Shown here: piece by piece, positions 16,272 through 23,951 of the stretch
How the letters are laid out: the number at the start of each line of letters is the position of its first letter
How positions within the stretch are numbered: position 1 is the stretch's first letter
NCBI RefSeq assembly: GCF_000725285.1
Contig: NZ_CP007161.1
Coordinates: forward strand, 1,287,911-1,351,910
Source of the DNA: Virgibacillus sp. SK37
GTDB lineage: Bacteria > Bacillota > Bacilli > Bacillales > Amphibacillaceae
Direction: 5' to 3'
DNA: 64,000 nucleotides
The notes under the pieces: model-generated
The model's input: only the letters and a program-made list of their open reading frames with translations
Database searches by the model: none
What the model was told of the DNA's origin: nothing
Made by a program: the position numbers and the translations under genes

Positions 16272-18647
16272 ATGAAAAAAAGAAACTTTATCGTAGGTCT
16301 ATGTATCATAGCTATGTCCATTATATTTATGGGATGCCAGAATAAAGAAAATAGTACAAGCAATGATTCGCACGTTGATTCAGAAGCTGATACCGGTAAC
16401 GACCCCAGCATAGCTCGAAAAAGAGTTGATCAGTTTGCGAACTTATTGGATTTATCAGCGAACCCAACTAATGAAGCTCATGGGGTATATGAAACAAATA
16501 AGTTTAATCATTTTTCCGATCTTGGTGCTTGGCATGGATACTATCAGCCTGCGAAAGATAATAAAAAATTATTAGGCGGTTTTGCTGGTCCATTAATTGT
16601 TGGGGAAGAATACCCGGTTAACCTTTCTGATTCTATTAATCGTATTCAAATTACAAATAAAAAAACGAATGAACAGTATGATTTGAGTAAAAGTAACTAT
16701 ATTGATTTGTCTTCCTATCCTGGTAGATTAGAACAAAAATATGAGTTAAGTGATTTCACCTTAAACTTATCCTTAATTTTTGTTAGTAATCGTTCTGCAT
16801 TGATACGTACAGATATTGAAAACACTAGTGAAGAACCTTTGGAATTAAATATTTCTTGGAAAGGATCCGTTTTCGATGAGGTTATAGATGGGGATAAAAC
16901 AATCGACATTGGGACAAGCGTTCAAAAAGATGAAAACGCTATACAAGTCAATTTTAGTGAAGTTCGGGAACAGTGGAATTATTTCGCTACAGATGAAGTG
17001 AAGTATTATATTTCTCATGATCAAAAGGTCAGTACCGATATAAACGGATTAACTTATACGTCTACGTTAGAAAATCCGGTAAGTATAAAGCCGGGTGAAA
17101 AGTTTGAAACCTACACGACGGAATCGTATACGTTTACAGAAAATGAGTTTTCTGAAGAAAAGAAGAAATTATCTAATTATATGAATGAACAAGAAGATTA
17201 CTTTAAAGAAAATAATCAAAGGTGGCAAGGTTATCTGGATAAAACCTTTACTGGAGACAAAGTAAAAGATTTCCCGGAATATCAAAATGCAGCAGTGAAA
17301 TCAATTGAAACCTTAATGACTAATTGGCAGAGCCCTGCTGGAGCTATTAAACATGATGGGATAGTTCCTTCGATGTCTTATAAATGGTTTATGGGTATGT
17401 GGAGCTGGGACTCATGGAAAGCGGATGTTGCTTTAGCAGAATTTAACCCTGAACTGGCAAAGAACAATATGCGGGCATTGTTCGACTACCGGATTAAGGC
17501 TAATGATGATGTTCGGCCACAGGATGAAGGTGCGATTATTGATGCTATCTTCTATAATCAAGATCAATCACGCGGCGGAGAAGGAGGAAACTGGAACGAA
17601 CGGAATTCCAAGCCACCATTGGCAGCCTGGGCAGTTTGGAATATTTATGAAGCAACAGGTGATAAAGAGTGGTTAGAAGAAATGTATCCTAAATTAATGG
17701 ATTACCACAATTGGTGGTATACAAACCGTGATCATAACAATAATGGTGTTGCTGAATATGGAAGTATGGTAAGCGAGACCAATTGGAAAACGAATGAAGA
17801 CGGGGAAATTATAAAAGATGAAAATGGAAAACCTGTACTTAATGACGAGGCTGTAATTGAAGCTGCTGCATGGGAAAGTGGCATGGACAATGCTACTCGC
17901 TTTGACAAAGAAGGTAGCGGTAAAGAGGATGTGGGCGTAAAAGTCTTTGAAAACAAACAAGATGGCGAAGTAGTCGGCTATTCAATTAACCAGGAATCTG
18001 TTGATTTAAATTCGTACCTATATGCTGAAAAAGGTTTCTTGAAACTAATGGCAGCTAAACTGGGTATAGACAAAGATGAGAAAACATTAACGGAAGATGC
18101 AGAGAAATTAAAGAAGTACATCCAAGAAAACATGTACGATGAAGAAACAGGATTCTTTTATGACCTGCAAATGAATGAGGATGGATCTGAATCAAAGTTA
18201 TTAGTTAACAGGGGGAAGGGAACTGAAGGATGGCTTCCGCTTTGGGCAAACCTAGCTACAGATAAGCAAGCAGAAACGGTCAAAGACAATATGATGGATG
18301 AAGATAAATTCAATACGTATATGCCTTTTCCAACGGCATCAAAAGATAATGAGAAATTTAGCCCGGATGCATATTGGCGCGGTCCAGTCTGGTTAGACCA
18401 AGCTTTATTTGGAATAGAAGCATTACAAAATTATGGATTTGATAAGGAAGCAATGGAGCAAACTAAGAAATTATTTAATCATGCAGAAGGATTAATGGGT
18501 AATGCCCCAATACATGAAAATTACAATCCGTTAAATGGTAAAGGAATTAGTACGAAAAACTTCAGCTGGTCAGCAGCAACCTATTATTTGTTGTATAAGA
18601 ATAGTATTTTAAGTAATGATCCAACTACTCAGGATGCTTTCAAATAA
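16272..18647 (+). CDS. Secreted lipoprotein alpha-glucosidase, GH63 (YgjK-like)
   Basis: The N-terminus MKKRNFIVGLCIIAMSIIFM followed by GCQN is a lipoprotein signal peptide with its lipobox cysteine. An N-terminal beta-sandwich region (~50-290) precedes an (alpha/alpha)6 barrel. The catalytic region shows SYKWFMGMWSWDSWKADVAL, RPQDEGAIIDAIFYN, GGEGGNWNERNSKPPLAAW and AEYGSMVSETNW, all close to E. coli YgjK. It should hydrolyse alpha-glucosides outside the membrane. ATG 16272 has SD aaggagg; the upstream in-frame start at 16230 would disrupt the signal peptide. No sugar transporter or regulator is adjacent. Confidence 0.9.
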   Translation: MKKRNFIVGLCIIAMSIIFMGCQNKENSTSNDSHVDSEADTGNDPSIARKRVDQFANLLDLSANPTNEAHGVYETNKFNHFSDLGAWHGYYQPAKDNKKLLGGFAGPLIVGEEYPVNLSDSINRIQITNKKTNEQYDLSKSNYIDLSSYPGRLEQKYELSDFTLNLSLIFVSNRSALIRTDIENTSEEPLELNISWKGSVFDEVIDGDKTIDIGTSVQKDENAIQVNFSEVREQWNYFATDEVKYYISHDQKVSTDINGLTYTSTLENPVSIKPGEKFETYTTESYTFTENEFSEEKKKLSNYMNEQEDYFKENNQRWQGYLDKTFTGDKVKDFPEYQNAAVKSIETLMTNWQSPAGAIKHDGIVPSMSYKWFMGMWSWDSWKADVALAEFNPELAKNNMRALFDYRIKANDDVRPQDEGAIIDAIFYNQDQSRGGEGGNWNERNSKPPLAAWAVWNIYEATGDKEWLEEMYPKLMDYHNWWYTNRDHNNNGVAEYGSMVSETNWKTNEDGEIIKDENGKPVLNDEAVIEAAAWESGMDNATRFDKEGSGKEDVGVKVFENKQDGEVVGYSINQESVDLNSYLYAEKGFLKLMAAKLGIDKDEKTLTEDAEKLKKYIQENMYDEETGFFYDLQMNEDGSESKLLVNRGKGTEGWLPLWANLATDKQAETVKDNMMDEDKFNTYMPFPTASKDNEKFSPDAYWRGPVWLDQALFGIEALQNYGFDKEAMEQTKKLFNHAEGLMGNAPIHENYNPLNGKGISTKNFSWSAATYYLLYKNSILSNDPTTQDAFK

Positions 18648-18810
18648 AATGAGTTTAGCTAAGTTGGAAGCAATGAATAATTAAAAAAGCCGCTAGAAGG
18701 TGCAGCTTAAGAGGAAAAACTTTCATATGCTTTACTAATCAATCAGAGATCACTCGCATACACTTGGTTTGCATACCGGGTGATGGCTCAGCTTTAATCA
18801 CAAAAGCACT

Positions 18811-18848
18811 AAAACACCAGCATCTTTCTAGCGGATGCTGGTGTTTTA
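18811..18848. terminator. Rho-independent terminator
   Basis: A 14-bp stem (aaaacaccagcatc / gatgctggtgtttt) with a 9-nt loop. It lies about 160 nt after the GH63 stop. The intervening stretch (18648-18810) shows no ORF. Confidence 0.85.
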
Positions 18849-18951
18849 TATATCATGATATACATTTATTCTTATACCCTTTTTGAACTAGAAGGAGTAT
18901 GATAGGCATGAGAGAAACAAACCAATATTATCTAAAAGGGGGAAGTGAAGG

Positions 18952-20589
18952 ATGGGAAAGTATCGAGATAAATGGTGGTATTCTAGTCCAGTAATATTAA
19001 TTATAGCGGCCTTTAGTTTCTATACAATACCAGCCATTATAGCCATTATTTTATTGATTGTACAAGTGAAGAAACGTAGGAATTTTTACAAAGCTCTTAG
19101 TGAAGATGAACTACATAACTTACCGATAAGGGAAAAAGAAGATAAGCTTGAGTCCCTCCAACTAGAAATTCAAAAATTGGAAGATCAAATGGAAAAAAAT
19201 AAGAAAGTACTTGCTGACCAGGATAGTTTTATTGCTGAATTACGGAATGAGTTTGAATCTAAAACAGCAGTAGAACGTGAAAATATCTTGAAAGAAGCTG
19301 AGCAGGAAGCAGAAAGAATTGTGAAGGAAGCAAATGAGAGTTTAGCAGAAGTTGTGGCAAAAACCACGGAATATCAGTCTAATATGGAAAATCTAGAGGA
19401 AGAACATACACAGCTAGAAAAAGAGGTAAACAGGTACAAAAACCAAGCTAGAAAATTCAAAGCTGATGTTGTAGGGCTTAAAAACTTCAATGACAGATTC
19501 CCGCATACCATAAATTTTGATAATGTGGATCATCAACTAGAGAAATTAAATAAAGAACTTGATGAAGAGACATTGCTTGGAACTATTATAAGACTGCATT
19601 TACATTCAGATCATTCCAAAGAATTAAGAAAATTATCTAATGCTACTAAAAAAGAAATAAAAAATGTTTTAAACAAGTATGAAGGTAGGTATACAACAAA
19701 AGGCAATAAAACAATTTATAATCTTATGGTTATCGGTTTACAGGCCGAAGTACAGATTTTATTATTGCAATTAAAATACAATAAGCTTGATGAATCCGAA
19801 CAATCCGTGAAAGATATTATAACTAAGTATTTAGCTATTTGTGCAAATGGCAACAAATCCATACTGCCAACAATCACAAAATTTTTAACAGAGATGGAGC
19901 CCTTATATTTGGAACTTATTCAGATCGAGTATAAATACTATGTTTACCGTGAACAGGAAAAAGAAGAACAAAGAATGATAAAAGAACAAATGAGACAGGA
20001 AGCAGAGGAAAGAAAAAAACTCGCTGAAGAAAAGAAAAAACTAGATAAAGAAGAGCAAAAGTTTACTGTTGAGATGGAAAGAAATAAAAGATTATTGGAA
20101 GAAGAGAAAGATGAAGATAAAATTCAGCAATTACATGAAAGGTTAAAGGAACTTGAATTGCAGGTGAAAGAAATAGATGTCAAAAAAGAAGAAATTGCAA
20201 GTCTTACTCTCGGAAAAGCTGGGTATGTCTACATCATTTCTAATTTAGGTTCGTTTGGAGAAACAATGTTTAAAATCGGAATGACCAGAAGAATGGAGCC
20301 ACAAGATAGGGTTGATGAATTAGGAAGTGCATCTGTTCCATTTAAATTTGATGTGCATGCTTTGATTTTTAGTGATGATGCAGTGGGACTGGAAAACAAG
20401 CTTCATAAAATGCTAAGTGAACAAAGGGTTAATAAAGTTAATTACAGAAAAGAGTTCTTCAAAACAGATGTTGACACGCTAAAAGAAATGGTGGAAGAAA
20501 TCGACCCAACCGTTGAATTTGTAACTACCATGTTGGCTGAAGAATACAATCAGACAAAGGCAATGGAAGAATCTGCATTGGTGTCTTGA
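18952..20589 (+). CDS. Membrane-anchored DUF4041 protein with C-terminal GIY-YIG (T5orf172/Mug113) nuclease domain
   Basis: 545 aa. Residues ~10-40 form one or two hydrophobic helices (SSPVILIIAAFSFYTIPAII ...). A coiled coil covers ~50-160, the DUF4041 core ~170-330, and a highly charged helix ~340-420. From ~423 the sequence GYVYIISNLGSFGETMFKIG with MTRRMEPQDRVDELGSAS matches the GIY-YIG variant of T5orf172/Mug113. Such proteins occur in phages and in defence loci. It stands alone ahead of the toxin-antitoxin cluster. Membrane anchoring of the nuclease is unusual but visible; its target is unknown. Confidence 0.82.
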   Translation: MGKYRDKWWYSSPVILIIAAFSFYTIPAIIAIILLIVQVKKRRNFYKALSEDELHNLPIREKEDKLESLQLEIQKLEDQMEKNKKVLADQDSFIAELRNEFESKTAVERENILKEAEQEAERIVKEANESLAEVVAKTTEYQSNMENLEEEHTQLEKEVNRYKNQARKFKADVVGLKNFNDRFPHTINFDNVDHQLEKLNKELDEETLLGTIIRLHLHSDHSKELRKLSNATKKEIKNVLNKYEGRYTTKGNKTIYNLMVIGLQAEVQILLLQLKYNKLDESEQSVKDIITKYLAICANGNKSILPTITKFLTEMEPLYLELIQIEYKYYVYREQEKEEQRMIKEQMRQEAEERKKLAEEKKKLDKEEQKFTVEMERNKRLLEEEKDEDKIQQLHERLKELELQVKEIDVKKEEIASLTLGKAGYVYIISNLGSFGETMFKIGMTRRMEPQDRVDELGSASVPFKFDVHALIFSDDAVGLENKLHKMLSEQRVNKVNYRKEFFKTDVDTLKEMVEEIDPTVEFVTTMLAEEYNQTKAMEESALVS

Positions 20590-20674
20590 TATTGCGTTAT
20601 AAGCAAAAAGGTAAGAAGGGATTTAATCTAGTAAATATCTTCGCTAAAATCGGAAAGCGATAGCTGTGGATGTG

Positions 20675-20702
20675 TTTACAACCATCCGACCTGTGGTATA
20701 AT
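20675..20702 (+). promoter_or_regulatory. Extended -10 promoter of ncRNA copy D0
   Basis: TTTACA (20675-20680), 16-nt spacer, TGG-TATAAT (20697-20702). Confidence 0.78.
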
Positions 20703-20708
20703 TAGTAT

Positions 20709-20850
20709 AGATAAACATAAATAGTAAAAACCGCTCCATGCTTTAACATGGAACGGTTCCAATAGACCAACCCCAACAAGAGGGGAAGGTGCAATCAGGT
20801 CTAAATAACCCCTTAGCACATGGCGTAGTGACATGAGGGGTTATTTTTTA
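20709..20850 (+). ncRNA. Repeated structured ncRNA, copy D0 (toxin ORF lost)
   Basis: The hairpin accgctccatg / catggaacggt, the ccaatagaccaacccc block, and the terminator arms aataacccctta / tgaggggttatt with T run are complete. On the minus strand only LIMSENKK and its stop survive; the sequence beyond 20870 is unrelated. It is directly upstream of copy D in the same orientation. Confidence 0.62.
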
Positions 20851-20915
20851 TTCTCGGACATAATTAATCTCGTTATAAGTACAACCGAATGGAAAGTGCT
20901 AGGGCCTAAGATTGG

Positions 20916-20943
20916 TTTACAATAACCCCACATGTGGTATAAT
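20916..20943 (+). promoter_or_regulatory. Extended -10 promoter of ncRNA copy D
   Basis: TTTACA (20916-20921), 16-nt spacer, TGG-TATAAT (20938-20943). Confidence 0.8.
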
Positions 20944-20949
20944 AAGTAT

Positions 20950-21093
20950 AGAAAAGCATAACATAGTAAAAACCGCTCCATGCTGCTAACATGGAACGGT
21001 TCCAATAGACCAACCCCAACAAGAGGGGGAAGGCGCTTATAGGTAAAAATAACCCCTTAGCACTGGGCTTAGTTGCATGAGGGGTTATTTTTT
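20950..21093 (+). ncRNA. Repeated structured ncRNA, copy D (putative antitoxin RNA)
   Basis: Full-length copy ending in a bidirectional terminator (aaataacccctta / tgaggggttattt). Its 3' end overlaps the 3' end of the toxin-like gene on the other strand by the last few codons plus the terminator, giving antisense complementarity between the two transcripts. This matches the geometry of known type I pairs such as bsrG/SR4 and the par (fst) locus. Confidence 0.7.
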
Positions 21094-21227
21094 ATTCTCG
21101 GACATGATTAATACAATCAAAACGCCAAAAGAAATCATAAGCGTTAACGTATCTGTTATATCCATGGGCAACACCTCCCTCCGTGGAAGATTCCCGGAAG
21201 AGAAAAAGTGCGCCTTAACCCCTCATG
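21076..21227 (-). promoter_or_regulatory. 12-bp inverted repeat joining leader and 3' end of toxin mRNA, copy D
   Basis: In the minus-strand transcript the leader carries catgaggggtta (21227-21216) and the 3' terminator arm carries its exact complement taacccctcatg (21087-21076). Full-length mRNA can therefore fold back end to end. This resembles the long-range pairing that keeps other type I toxin mRNAs translationally inert until processed. Copy E has the same 12 bp (21694-21683 with 21555-21544). Confidence 0.6.
21085..21165 (-). CDS. 26-residue membrane peptide, putative type I toxin (holin-like), copy D
   Basis: ATG 21165 to TAA 21085. The peptide begins MDITDTLTLMISFG, has a hydrophobic middle (VLIVLIM) and ends SENKK. 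The pattern (short polar start, LxLMIxFG, one transmembrane helix, lysine tail) is that of the TxpA/BsrG/'putative holin-like toxin' peptides. The SD gggaggtg lies 6-8 nt upstream, and an extended -10 TGATATACT at 21259-21251 predicts an ~80-nt leader. Two very similar ORFs exist at 21553 and (broken) 14118. Toxicity is inferred, not shown. Confidence 0.68.
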   Translation of the reverse strand: MDITDTLTLMISFGVLIVLIMSENKK

Positions 21228-21250
21228 TGAAGCCAGTCTATTGTAATAAC

Positions 21251-21259
21251 AGTATATCA
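21251..21259 (-). promoter_or_regulatory. Extended -10 promoter of toxin-like ORF, copy D
   Basis: TGA-TATACT on the minus strand; the equivalent in copy E is TGG-TATACT (21727-21719). No good -35 is present in either. Confidence 0.5.
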
Positions 21260-21382
21260 TATTAGATCGTATGTTCCTATTTAAATCATGAACTAAAATA
21301 ATTGCTAATTTAATATTCAACATACATAATTAATCATTGTCTTAAGTACAACCGAATGAAAAAGGTTAGGTGCTAAGATTGG

Positions 21383-21410
21383 TTTACAACTATGCTACCT
21401 GTGGTATAAT
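21383..21410 (+). promoter_or_regulatory. Extended -10 promoter of ncRNA copy E
   Basis: TTTACA (21383-21388), 16-nt spacer, TGG-TATAAT (21405-21410). Confidence 0.8.
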
Positions 21411-21416
21411 AAGTAT

Positions 21417-21561
21417 AGAAAAACATAACATAGTAAAAACCGCTCCATGCTGCTAACATGGAGCGGTTCCAATAGACCAACCCCAGTAAGAGGGGAAGGC
21501 GCTTTTAGGCAGAGAAATAACCCCTAAGCACTTGGCCTAGTGACATGAGGGGTTATTTTTT
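21417..21561 (+). ncRNA. Repeated structured ncRNA, copy E (putative antitoxin RNA)
   Basis: The hairpin arms accgctccatg / catggagcggt form a perfect stem; the compensating change (ggagc instead of ggaac, pairing with gctcc) supports the fold. The ccaatagaccaacccc block, gagggg-aaggcgc and bidirectional terminator follow. It converges on the toxin-like ORF at 21553. Confidence 0.7.
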
Positions 21562-21633
21562 ATTCTCGGACATGATGAAAGCAATTAACATGCCGAATGA
21601 AATCATAAGCGTTAACGTATCTGTTATATCCAT
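21553..21633 (-). CDS. 26-residue membrane peptide, putative type I toxin (holin-like), copy E
   Basis: ATG 21633 to TAA 21553. Identical to copy D through MDITDTLTLMISFG, then MLIAFIM, then SENKK. The differences from copy D all fall in the membrane helix and keep it hydrophobic, which suggests selection on the peptide. Same SD gggaggtg and extended -10 TGGTATACT (21727-21719). Confidence 0.68.
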   Translation of the reverse strand: MDITDTLTLMISFGMLIAFIMSENKK

Positions 21634-21833
21634 GGGCAACACCTCCCTCCGTGAAAAGATTCCCGGAAGAAAAAGTGCGCCTTAACCCCTCATGCGAAGC
21701 CAGTCTATTGTTAAAATAAGTATACCATACAAGAACATTTGTTCCTATTATAAACAAAAAATCGACTTTCATGAACTGCTATTACCACATTTACTTGATA
21801 AATAGCTAAATACATAATACTGGAGGTTTCTCT

Positions 21834-22106
21834 ATTAAACCAACAAATGAGACAAATAAGTTCTTCGCCATCAGTAACCGCGTGTTGATAACAATAGGGG
21901 TTATTAGTATCCTGCTGCAATTGATTGATCGAGAACATTATATGATCTACGGAGAGATCGTTTTCTTTGTTGCACTGATCTTCTTCTTATTAAGAGGAAT
22001 TTTCTTCATCAAGGAAAAAGCCTATACGTCTGCCATCATGTGTTTGTTTGTAGTGCTGATATTTCTAGCCTTAGCAATTCTAAAATATTTTATCTTTCCT
22101 TACTAA
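21834..22106 (+). CDS. Small membrane protein, unknown function (probable ATT start)
   Basis: The first ATG/GTG/TTG in frame is GTG 21882 and has no SD. A good SD, tggagg (21821-21826), lies 7 nt before ATT 21834, from which the frame is open (KPTNETNKFFAISNRVLITIG ...). Using ATT gives 90 residues with a polar N-terminus and three transmembrane helices. The gene ends in a strong terminator shared with the convergent AtoE gene. I do not recognise the family. Confidence 0.6.
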   Translation: MKPTNETNKFFAISNRVLITIGVISILLQLIDREHYMIYGEIVFFVALIFFLLRGIFFIKEKAYTSAIMCLFVVLIFLALAILKYFIFPY

Positions 22107-22144
22107 AAAATCTCCGGCAGTGTACAAGCTGCCGGAGATTTTTA
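22105..22144. terminator. Bidirectional rho-independent terminator
   Basis: The stem aaaaaatctccggcag / ctgccggagattttta encloses an 8-nt loop, with T/A runs on both sides. It serves the small membrane protein gene and atoE. Confidence 0.93.
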
Positions 22145-23473
22145 TTAAAAGAACAATAGTCCAATGGAAATCGGTATGAAGCTGTAAATGAGAATCATGA
22201 CACAGAAACCCATGATGTCCCTGACCTTCAAACCTGCAATGGCAAGCAGCGGCAATGCCCAGAACGGCTGAATCATGTTCGTCCACGCATCGCCCCAAGC
22301 AACAGCCATTGCTGTTTTGGCTGTATCCACACCAAGCTCGAGTGCTGCTGGAATCATGATTGGTCCCTGTACTGCCCATTGACCTCCACCAGATGGTACA
22401 AAGAAATTGACAAGCCCAGCACTTAAAAAAGTGAACAATGGGAAGGTGAAATCACTGGATATACTGACAAACCATAGCGACATTTGTTGGGAAAGCCCGG
22501 ATGCAACCATCATCCCCATGATCCCTGCATAAAATGGGAACTGAATAATAATTCCGCCAACATTCTTAACAGCATCTGCCACACTGTTAAGGAAACGTCT
22601 CGGTGTCTCATGAAAAATAATCCCGAGAAACAGCATCGTAAAGTTAACGATATTAATATTTAAATCAAACCCATTCTCCCTAAAAAAGAAGACGACAAAT
22701 AGCAGGCCAAATGCACCGATCAAAATGGAAAGGATTCTACTATTCTCTAATTTTTCCGCAGGAGTCATCTCCGCATTTGCTGAAATAGCATCATCATCTT
22801 CCTTTTCTTCCTCTTGCCCAAGATTTACCTCAGGCTGATGCAACTGATCTCTTGTTTTCATCAAGTATCGATTTAATAAAGGTAATGTAAATAATAGAAC
22901 AAAGACAATAAATAAGTTAAAACTGCTGAATAACGTTTCCGATACAGGAATGACTCCCATGGTGTCCTGCAGAAAATGATCCGGTGTTGCAATGAGTAAC
23001 GGTATCGATGCAGACAGACCGCCATGCCATAGAAGAAACCCACTATATGCACTCGCCATGAGTACACGGTAATCCACTGTTGGTACCCGTTTGGCAATAT
23101 GAATAGCAAAAAGAGCTCCTACAACAAGTCCAAATCCATAATTAATCAGACAGGCTATCGAAGCAACAAAGGTAACTAGCAAAATAGCCTGACCAGGAGT
23201 ATTTGCCAGTTTGCTAATCTTTGTAAGCACTCCTTTAACAATTTTTGTGCTGGCAAGTATGTATCCAGTAACTACAATAAGTGACATCTGCATCCCGAAC
23301 GCCAACAGATCCCAGAATCCATTTCCCCAATACTCAACCATTTGAAAGGCTGAGCTGTCTGTAAATAATATTCCCAGAATAAATACGATAAACGTAATAA
23401 TAACAGCGAACAAATAGGCATCAGGTAAGAAACGCTGCACCATTCGTTCAAAAAAAGAACTAACTGCTCTCAA
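22145..23473 (-). CDS. atoE: Short-chain fatty acid transporter, AtoE family
   Basis: A 442-residue permease with about 10-12 transmembrane segments. Family marks include FFERMVQRFLPDAYLFAVII at the N-terminus and, near residue 345, the conserved loop NFFVPSGGGQWAVQGPIMIP. AtoE proteins import acetoacetate or butyrate-type acids. A TTG start (23473) follows SD gggggg-rich sequence. No CoA-transferase or thiolase gene is adjacent, so the substrate is set by family only. Confidence 0.88.
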   Translation of the reverse strand: MRAVSSFFERMVQRFLPDAYLFAVIITFIVFILGILFTDSSAFQMVEYWGNGFWDLLAFGMQMSLIVVTGYILASTKIVKGVLTKISKLANTPGQAILLVTFVASIACLINYGFGLVVGALFAIHIAKRVPTVDYRVLMASAYSGFLLWHGGLSASIPLLIATPDHFLQDTMGVIPVSETLFSSFNLFIVFVLLFTLPLLNRYLMKTRDQLHQPEVNLGQEEEKEDDDAISANAEMTPAEKLENSRILSILIGAFGLLFVVFFFRENGFDLNINIVNFTMLFLGIIFHETPRRFLNSVADAVKNVGGIIIQFPFYAGIMGMMVASGLSQQMSLWFVSISSDFTFPLFTFLSAGLVNFFVPSGGGQWAVQGPIMIPAALELGVDTAKTAMAVAWGDAWTNMIQPFWALPLLAIAGLKVRDIMGFCVMILIYSFIPISIGLLFF

Positions 23474-23852
23474 TAGAATCCCCCCCCTTATTTTAAAATG
23501 CTTTCAAAATAATACCAAAATAATTTTGCAAAGGAAAATATAATGCATTGTATGCTTGGGGGAGGGGGAAAAGAAGTAGTTGTGGTCAAGTGTTGTTTCT
23601 GGGAAAAATATAAGTTATAAATGTTTTTAAATTCGTGTAACTACCTCAAGCAATGTCTGTCTAAAAAATAGGTAGCAGTCATATATTATCTGCATGTTAA
23701 CTTGCTGGTTTTTCTAATGCAAGGATAAACACCTACAAAAATTTATATATCCATTCCGCTAATCTCACGTTACAATGAACCTAATATTTCATCCACTGGT
23801 TACAAAATTAGAAATTTCCAATATAAAAGGGGAAGAATTCCAAAATCGGGTC
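23474..23852. other. Non-coding stretch between atoE and the DUF2075 gene
   Basis: AT-rich with no credible ORF on either strand. It holds the atoE leader and the upstream region of the DUF2075 gene. An inverted repeat aaaatcggg (23842-23850) / cccgatttt (23910-23918) flanks the DUF2075 promoter. Nothing else was recognised. Confidence 0.5.
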
Positions 23853-23880
23853 TGTACACTCTCCTAACATCTGGTAAAAT
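23853..23880 (+). promoter_or_regulatory. Extended -10 promoter of the DUF2075 gene
   Basis: TGTACA (23853-23858), 16-nt spacer, TGG-TAAAAT (23875-23880), placed 71 nt before the start codon. Confidence 0.5.
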
Positions 23881-23951
23881 AGGTATATCGACACTTTTCG
23901 TGCAAATTTCCCGATTTTTATAATAACGAACTGCAGATGGAGGGGGCTCAT

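Noticed and set aside
7104-21727. Regularly recurring elements considered as a CRISPR array or insertion sequences
   Set aside because: Units are ~140-340 nt, unevenly spaced by kilobases, contain promoters and terminators and have no spacers, transposase or terminal target duplications.
23490-23560. Search for a sigma-54 (-24/-12) or cre site upstream of atoE
   Set aside because: No GG-N10-GC pair at suitable spacing and no acceptable cre match was found.
23937-23951. Upstream in-frame ATG for the DUF2075 gene
   Set aside because: It lies before the ggaggggg SD, which is correctly spaced only for ATG 23952.
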